DNA of 64,000 bases from Devosia nitrariae (GTDB lineage: Bacteria > Pseudomonadota > Alphaproteobacteria > Rhizobiales > Devosiaceae): positions 550,899 through 614,898 of the forward strand of contig NZ_BSNS01000024.1 of assembly GCF_030160115.1 (NCBI RefSeq). Reading direction: 5' to 3'. This document shows, piece after piece, positions 61,301 through 64,000 of the stretch. The notes beneath the pieces are model-generated. The model was given only the letters and a program-made list of their open reading frames with translations. It had not been told where the DNA came from and made no database searches. Position 1 is the first letter of the stretch; every line of letters begins with the position of its first letter. Made by a program: the position numbers and the translations under genes.

Positions 61301-61815
61301 TCTCCCTCGAGTACGCGCACGGTGGCGGGCCCGCCCTGTGGATCCTCGACCAGTTCGAAGCGGGCAACGCGCGGACCGAAGAGGTCCTGCACGATCTGGA
61401 CGCGCGGGCCGACCATGGTCACGGTGGCGCCGGGCTGTCCGAGCAGCGCGCGAATGGGCGAAAAGCCGATCTCGAGCGCATCCATGGCAATACGCGCGCC
61501 GGTCTTATAGTCGGATAGGACGACCGAGCTGAATTGAAGAACTGGCAGGATGCCGCCTTCGAGAGCAAGCCCCATGTCGCCGAGTTCGAGGTCGGTGCTA
61601 GGCGCCATGGTGGACATGGCCAGTGCCCGCGCGCCGTTGCTGACAAAGGGCAGTCGTATGGGGGTTACCAGCAAAATGGCGTAAATGAGGATCAGCAGGG
61701 CACAGGGAAACCCCAGGACCCAGACCGCGATTTTGGCGGCAAGACGCAAACGCGGCTTTCGGCGCGCCGGGATTGACGGCGTGTCAACGTTCGCGGTCAG
61801 TTGTGACGCCTTCAC
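58330..61815 (-). CDS. AsmA/YhdP-like giant envelope protein (DUF3971-type)
   Basis: Protein of 1161 residues with one membrane span at 28-50 (AKIAVWVLGFPCALLILIYA) and a long periplasmic part rich in beta strands, the layout of YhdP/TamB-like bridge proteins that carry phospholipids between membranes. The C-terminal AsmA_2-like region (from about 880) includes YSQLAGGQGSLVLN, DGVLSGQSVGGTLRGFIFTN and IPLIGPLLGGREGEGLVGVT then PQFRINPLSALLPGVFRELF. The start is GTG 61815, with a weak ribosome binding site. It converges with tyrS across the terminator. The transport role is family knowledge, not shown here. Confidence 0.85.
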   Translation of the reverse strand: MKASQLTANVDTPSIPARRKPRLRLAAKIAVWVLGFPCALLILIYAILLVTPIRLPFVSNGARALAMSTMAPSTDLELGDMGLALEGGILPVLQFSSVVLSDYKTGARIAMDALEIGFSPIRALLGQPGATVTMVGPRVQIVQDLFGPRVARFELVEDPQGGPATVRVLEGETAFPAVDISAEGVAVNGDTTTEGSVQLRSDNDWLIYNLTAAEASMAQIVEQVAMGRFSRLVVRDGTVEMSDSVYGLFRRFEDISLNVASSRDRRETHGTFSARLGGRTMTGSLARTVEADGGVRLEADISNIDFASFLPFIDDPDSIAALRGAGAISIDVQFSPETGQPEQGRFKLDLTGLDLRIKDDFFPVASSIIDVAWSPPTATFAMSEASVSIGESSARLSGVFALGLDAAYGPTIGLSMRARNLSLHPSDMEAPASSFEEVVFNGWSAPLYGATGIDRLVATKGDGRVEMSGRIDMLRAGMGFDLDLSGHDISADDLKRLWPYLMAGESRDWLVANVPQGTIKQAQMSFSFPVGSVAVGEEDNRPLPEGSISVDMVGTDVAVAPMPGMAAIDIDGEVRLRLRDEDLSVSAAGGRVSTAAGPVMVSNPALVMETPVGGAHIFEISADIRSGIPALLALVRERQPELLENLDLPVDLGALEGDVDAGILTTITLADADEEEPFRLDYVVNGTVADFASSKPVLEHEINDGQLLFSASQESFQIGGTATIDGKEAEIEVAGTPRTQPVLRLASTVSAEDLAEMGFDASEFFDGEVRVVAQPDAQGTLQVIVDLTNAEITLNDLGISKPAGVPGTLRAVAVPGNEVTELRDIDLAFGSAHLVGALRYHASEGLQSAEFSTFQLSQGDSATLKVQPINGGYALIMRGSQFDLKPMLRRYFGLGAGTGGVKTTQFNDTFALDIELERAVGFYQTTAFNVDLDLLLSGSDLRRANISANFSEGNALAVTTNTTPEGRIMSMAFNDAGTILRLLGVYSQLAGGQGSLVLNRNAERDMELGELQLQNFSLIDEANVAQVLGNHQDSRELIARENRLDFQRGQVTFVRRDDRIEVTDGVLSGQSVGGTLRGFIFTNERQYDLTGTYVPLFGLNNAFRQIPLIGPLLGGREGEGLVGVTFAVRGPLDNPQFRINPLSALLPGVFRELFEFQTQTQ

Positions 61816-61952
61816 TTGCTCGCTTGTCTAGGGTCGGTCGATATGGCTGGCACCCCAAGAATCAACCGCTCGGGTCTCTTGCCCAATGATACCGGCTGGA
61901 ATATGGCACCAAAAACTGAAAAAACCCCTGCTCACTCGAATGGAATAGGTCC

Positions 61953-62429
61953 ATGAGCACACTGGCGATCGGCTCGGCCGCTCCCGATTTCACCCTCAAG
62001 ACCGATGCGGGCACGACCTTCCGCATGTCGGACCATCGCGGGCGCCCCGTTGTTCTGTTTTTTTATCCTCAGGACGATACCGACAATTGCACGCTCGAGA
62101 ACCAGGAGTTTTCAGCGGCGGCGGCGGATTTCCACAGTGCAGGTGCAGTGCTCGCGGGTCTTTCGCCCGATACGGTCGAGGCCCACTGCCAGTTCCGCGA
62201 CAAATACGGGCTGAAGGCACTGCTCATTGCCGATCCGGAGCACAAGGCGATCAAGCCCTATGGCGTCTGGCGTCTCAAAAAACTCTATGGACGCGAATAC
62301 ATGGGGCTGGTGCGCACGACGTTCATCATCGGGGCGGACGGCGCGATTGCCGCGATCATTCCGGCCACGCGCATCAAGGGTCATGCCGATCGGGTGCTGA
62401 AGACGCTTCGCGAGATCACCGCAGCCTGA
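61953..62429 (+). CDS. bcp: Thiol peroxidase, Bcp/PrxQ type
   Basis: Peroxiredoxin of 158 residues that reduces peroxides with thioredoxin. The peroxidatic cysteine is C46 in FFYPQDDTDNCTLENQEF, where most Bcp proteins read DTPGCT. The usual resolving cysteine five residues later is asparagine (N50). The only other cysteine is C79 in VEAHCQFRDKYG, so a one-cysteine or atypical mechanism is likely. TRIKGHADRVLKTL ends the domain as usual. It precedes the M23 peptidase gene with a 69-base gap. Confidence 0.9.
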   Translation: MSTLAIGSAAPDFTLKTDAGTTFRMSDHRGRPVVLFFYPQDDTDNCTLENQEFSAAAADFHSAGAVLAGLSPDTVEAHCQFRDKYGLKALLIADPEHKAIKPYGVWRLKKLYGREYMGLVRTTFIIGADGAIAAIIPATRIKGHADRVLKTLREITAA

Positions 62430-62498
62430 TTTTACGCGTTGTCAACCATAACGCGCCATACTCCGGTAACCATGACTGGAGTGGTGCGGAGGGGTTGC

Positions 62499-63662
62499 GT
62501 GAGTAGGCGGCATCGAGATGGCAGCGCGGCCGGCTCCGAACCACGGAAAGCATCGCCGTTCGCACCAACCGGCATACCGGCGCCGCTCTTTTATGGGCTC
62601 GCAGGCCTTTTGATGCTGACCAATGCACTTACCGTTGCCGCCTTCCTGATGAGCCCGGACATCGCCCGGCTGATGAGCGGGCAGAATGAGGATGTCGTGG
62701 CAGCCTATGAAGAACGCGTCACACAGTTGCGCATCGAGGTCGACCGCCTCTATTCACGCAGCTATGCGCAGGCGGGCGACCTGAACCTGCAGCTTCAGGA
62801 ACTGTCGCAACAGCAGGAATTGCTCGCCGAACAGCACGAACTGGTCAAGGCCCTCGTGACCAAGGCGGACGAGCTCGGTATCGAGGCGGCTGCCTTGCCG
62901 ACGCCCGGTTCGGACGCGGATCTGGAGACCAGCTCGCTCTACCTGCCGAACACCGGTAATCCCGATATTGACGCGGTGGCGCGCTCGCTTGGGGATATGA
63001 TGAGCGACTCGCGTATCGCCATGACCACCATTTCGCGGACGGCGGCGGGTAGGACCGCAAGCATCCTTGCCGAGTTCGACGCGCTCGGCATACCGGTCGA
63101 ACTACCGACGGAACCGCTCACGGGGATCGGCGGCCCGCTGTTGCCTCCGGTTGGCGAGGATGCCGCTTCCGACCTTGTCGACGACGCCAACGCCGTGATG
63201 GCGGCGCTTTACCGCTACCAGGCGGCCAAGGGGATCATCGAGCGGGCGCCAGTCCACATGCCCATCGCCGGTTCATTCCGGCAGAGTTCGGGTTTCGGCA
63301 ACCGCAAGGACCCGTTCACTGGAAGGCGCGCCTTTCATGCCGGCCTCGACTTCGCGGCGGCATCGGGAACCGCCGTGCTCAGTGCCGGCGCGGGCACGGT
63401 CAGTTTTGCCGGCCGGCAGGCAGGTTACGGCAATGTCGTCGAGATCACGCACGCGGACGGACTGGTCACGCGCTATGCACACCTTTCGGCCATTCTCGTC
63501 AGCAAGGGTCAAGACGTGCAGACCGGCACCCCGATCGCCCGCGTCGGCTCGACCGGCCGATCCACCGGCCCCCACCTGCATTTCGAGGTCCGCCGCGCCG
63601 ATGCGCCGCTCGACCCGAAGCCCTTCCTCGACTCCGGCCGGCGCCTGCAGCAACTGATCTGA
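62499..63662 (+). CDS. M23 family metallopeptidase with membrane anchor and coiled coil
   Basis: Predicted murein endopeptidase or divisome regulator of 387 residues. A membrane span lies near residues 32-52 (FYGLAGLLMLTNALTVAAF). A coiled coil follows at 65-125 (EERVTQLRIEVDRLYSRSYA through QQQELLAEQHELVKAL). The LytM/M23 domain is at 275-380, with zinc ligands in GRRAFHAGLDFAAASG and RYAHLS and the end PHLHFEVRRADAPLDPKPF. GGAGGGG at 62488-62494 places the start at GTG 62499; a TTG at 62439 or ATG 62472 would be longer. All zinc residues are present, so it is probably active. Confidence 0.88.
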   Translation: MSRRHRDGSAAGSEPRKASPFAPTGIPAPLFYGLAGLLMLTNALTVAAFLMSPDIARLMSGQNEDVVAAYEERVTQLRIEVDRLYSRSYAQAGDLNLQLQELSQQQELLAEQHELVKALVTKADELGIEAAALPTPGSDADLETSSLYLPNTGNPDIDAVARSLGDMMSDSRIAMTTISRTAAGRTASILAEFDALGIPVELPTEPLTGIGGPLLPPVGEDAASDLVDDANAVMAALYRYQAAKGIIERAPVHMPIAGSFRQSSGFGNRKDPFTGRRAFHAGLDFAAASGTAVLSAGAGTVSFAGRQAGYGNVVEITHADGLVTRYAHLSAILVSKGQDVQTGTPIARVGSTGRSTGPHLHFEVRRADAPLDPKPFLDSGRRLQQLI

Positions 63663-63696
63663 GCGCAGGAGCGCCGGCCGATGCTCCGGCATTTCA

Positions 63697-63722
63697 CGTT
63701 CCGATTGAATCGGAGCGGGAGC
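63697..63722. repeat. Partial family B palindromic repeat
   Basis: CGTTCCGATTGAATCGGAGCGGGAGC has the hairpin CCGATT-GAATCGG and the GCGGGAGC edge seen in the family B copies at 34235 and 44596. The second module of that family is absent. It directly precedes a family A copy. Confidence 0.5.
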
Positions 63723-63755
63723 TTTGAATAGCCCCGAAACATCACTAACTCGGCG

Positions 63756-63816
63756 TCATTCCCGCGAAAAGCGGGAACCTCTGTTGGCAGAGCCGGCAAA
63801 GGAAACGGAGGTTCCC
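63756..63816. repeat. Palindromic intergenic repeat, family A, copy 3, interrupted
   Basis: The left hairpin (TTCCCGC-GAAAA-GCGGGAA) and centre are intact. The right arm stops after AACGGAGGTTCCC at 63816, where the other copies continue CGCTTTCGCGGGAATGA. Different sequence, the edge of an IS30-type element, begins at once. This pins the insertion point inside the right hairpin. Confidence 0.75.
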
Positions 63817-64000
63817 CTGAGTTCACGCGGCAAGTGCAACACCTGCTAAGGTGTTGCCTGCAATGGGACAAAATTACCAACAGTTGGGTCTGCGCGAGCG
63901 GATCGAGATCGAGATCTGGCATCGGCGTGGGTGCTCGAGGCAGGCCATCGCCCGCCACCTGGGTCGCTCGCCATCCACCATCAGCCGGGAGCTGAGGCGG
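63817..64000 (+). mobile_element. IS30-family insertion sequence, left end (cut by window edge)
   Basis: The element begins at or near 63817, where the repeat copy is broken. A perfect inverted repeat GCAACACCT-GCTA-AGGTGTTGC (63836-63857) lies just before the transposase gene and may be part of the end structure or a control site for transposase expression. The rest of the element is outside the window. Confidence 0.75.
63863..64000 (+). CDS. IS30-family transposase, N-terminal 46 residues
   Basis: The first 46 codons run to the window edge without a stop. The helix-turn-helix typical of IS30 transposases is clear: LGLRERIEIEIWHRRGCSRQ then AIARHLGRSPSTISRELRR. This domain binds the element ends; the DDE catalytic core is beyond the window. 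The gene reads away from the inverted repeat at 63836. Whether the full transposase is intact cannot be told here. Confidence 0.85.
   Translation, partial: MGQNYQQLGLRERIEIEIWHRRGCSRQAIARHLGRSPSTISRELRR

Noticed and set aside
1..64000. CRISPR array or rRNA operon
   Set aside because: No series of evenly spaced direct repeats and no rRNA-like sequence was seen; the repeats present are dispersed palindromes.

Overview
The window is a GC-rich chromosomal segment of an alphaproteobacterium, most likely order Hyphomicrobiales. The placement rests on the order alaC - hom - glpX - recJ, the valS - popZ - tolC - pcm-like block, an ExoR-like Sel1 protein, a SUF operon preceded by an Irr-type ICE-like box, and short palindromic intergenic repeats typical of this order. 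A Devosiaceae-like genome is my guess from the overall look; no marker gene in the window proves it.

Layout. 1-2029: end of a sugar-type ABC permease overlapping a CehA/McbA-type PHP hydrolase. 2367-7197: a five-gene operon with a Tat-exported binding protein, two permeases, an ATPase and a glycerophosphodiester phosphodiesterase-like enzyme, meeting an inositol-monophosphatase family gene tail to tail. 8212-11479: long-form threonine deaminase and an ABC exporter. 11575-18535: a BtuCD/FecCD-type metal-chelate importer with four binding-protein genes, arranged as two divergent tandem pairs, with TGA-N9-TCA (IRO-box-like) sites in the control regions. 18698-26904: cfa, recJ, glpX, hom (with an N-terminal extra domain), a fifth iron-type binding protein and alaC. 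27393-34208: a UGT-like glycosyltransferase, two tandem EstB-type serine hydrolases, xthA, an ExoR-like protein and a CorA/ZntB transporter. 34324-40188: valS, popZ, tolC and a Pcm-like methyltransferase. 40384-46398: a Usp protein, tRNA-Cys, a possible small zinc-ribbon protein, a Crp/Fnr regulator, a BenE-like permease, a MobA-like transferase, tRNA-Asn, an SRPBCC protein and cysK. 46665-56005: a divergent class I-like aroA and a complete SUF iron-sulfur assembly operon (desulfurase, sufB, small membrane protein, cupin, sufC, sufD, sufS, sufT, VOC protein, sufA). 56240-63662: alpha/beta hydrolase, tyrS with a clear terminator, a giant AsmA/YhdP-type protein, a Bcp-type peroxiredoxin and an M23 peptidase. 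The window ends inside an IS30-family element that has landed in an intergenic palindromic repeat.

How the parts fit. Iron is the main theme: a metal-chelate importer with a multiplied set of binding proteins, a fifth stand-alone binding protein, and a SUF operon preceded by an ICE-like box. Together they suggest iron-responsive control (RirA and Irr in this order) across several units. A second theme is scavenging of organic phosphate: importer plus phosphodiesterase plus monophosphatase. The third is recent duplication: three tandem gene pairs and at least two families of dispersed palindromic repeats. No CRISPR array, rRNA or prophage was seen.
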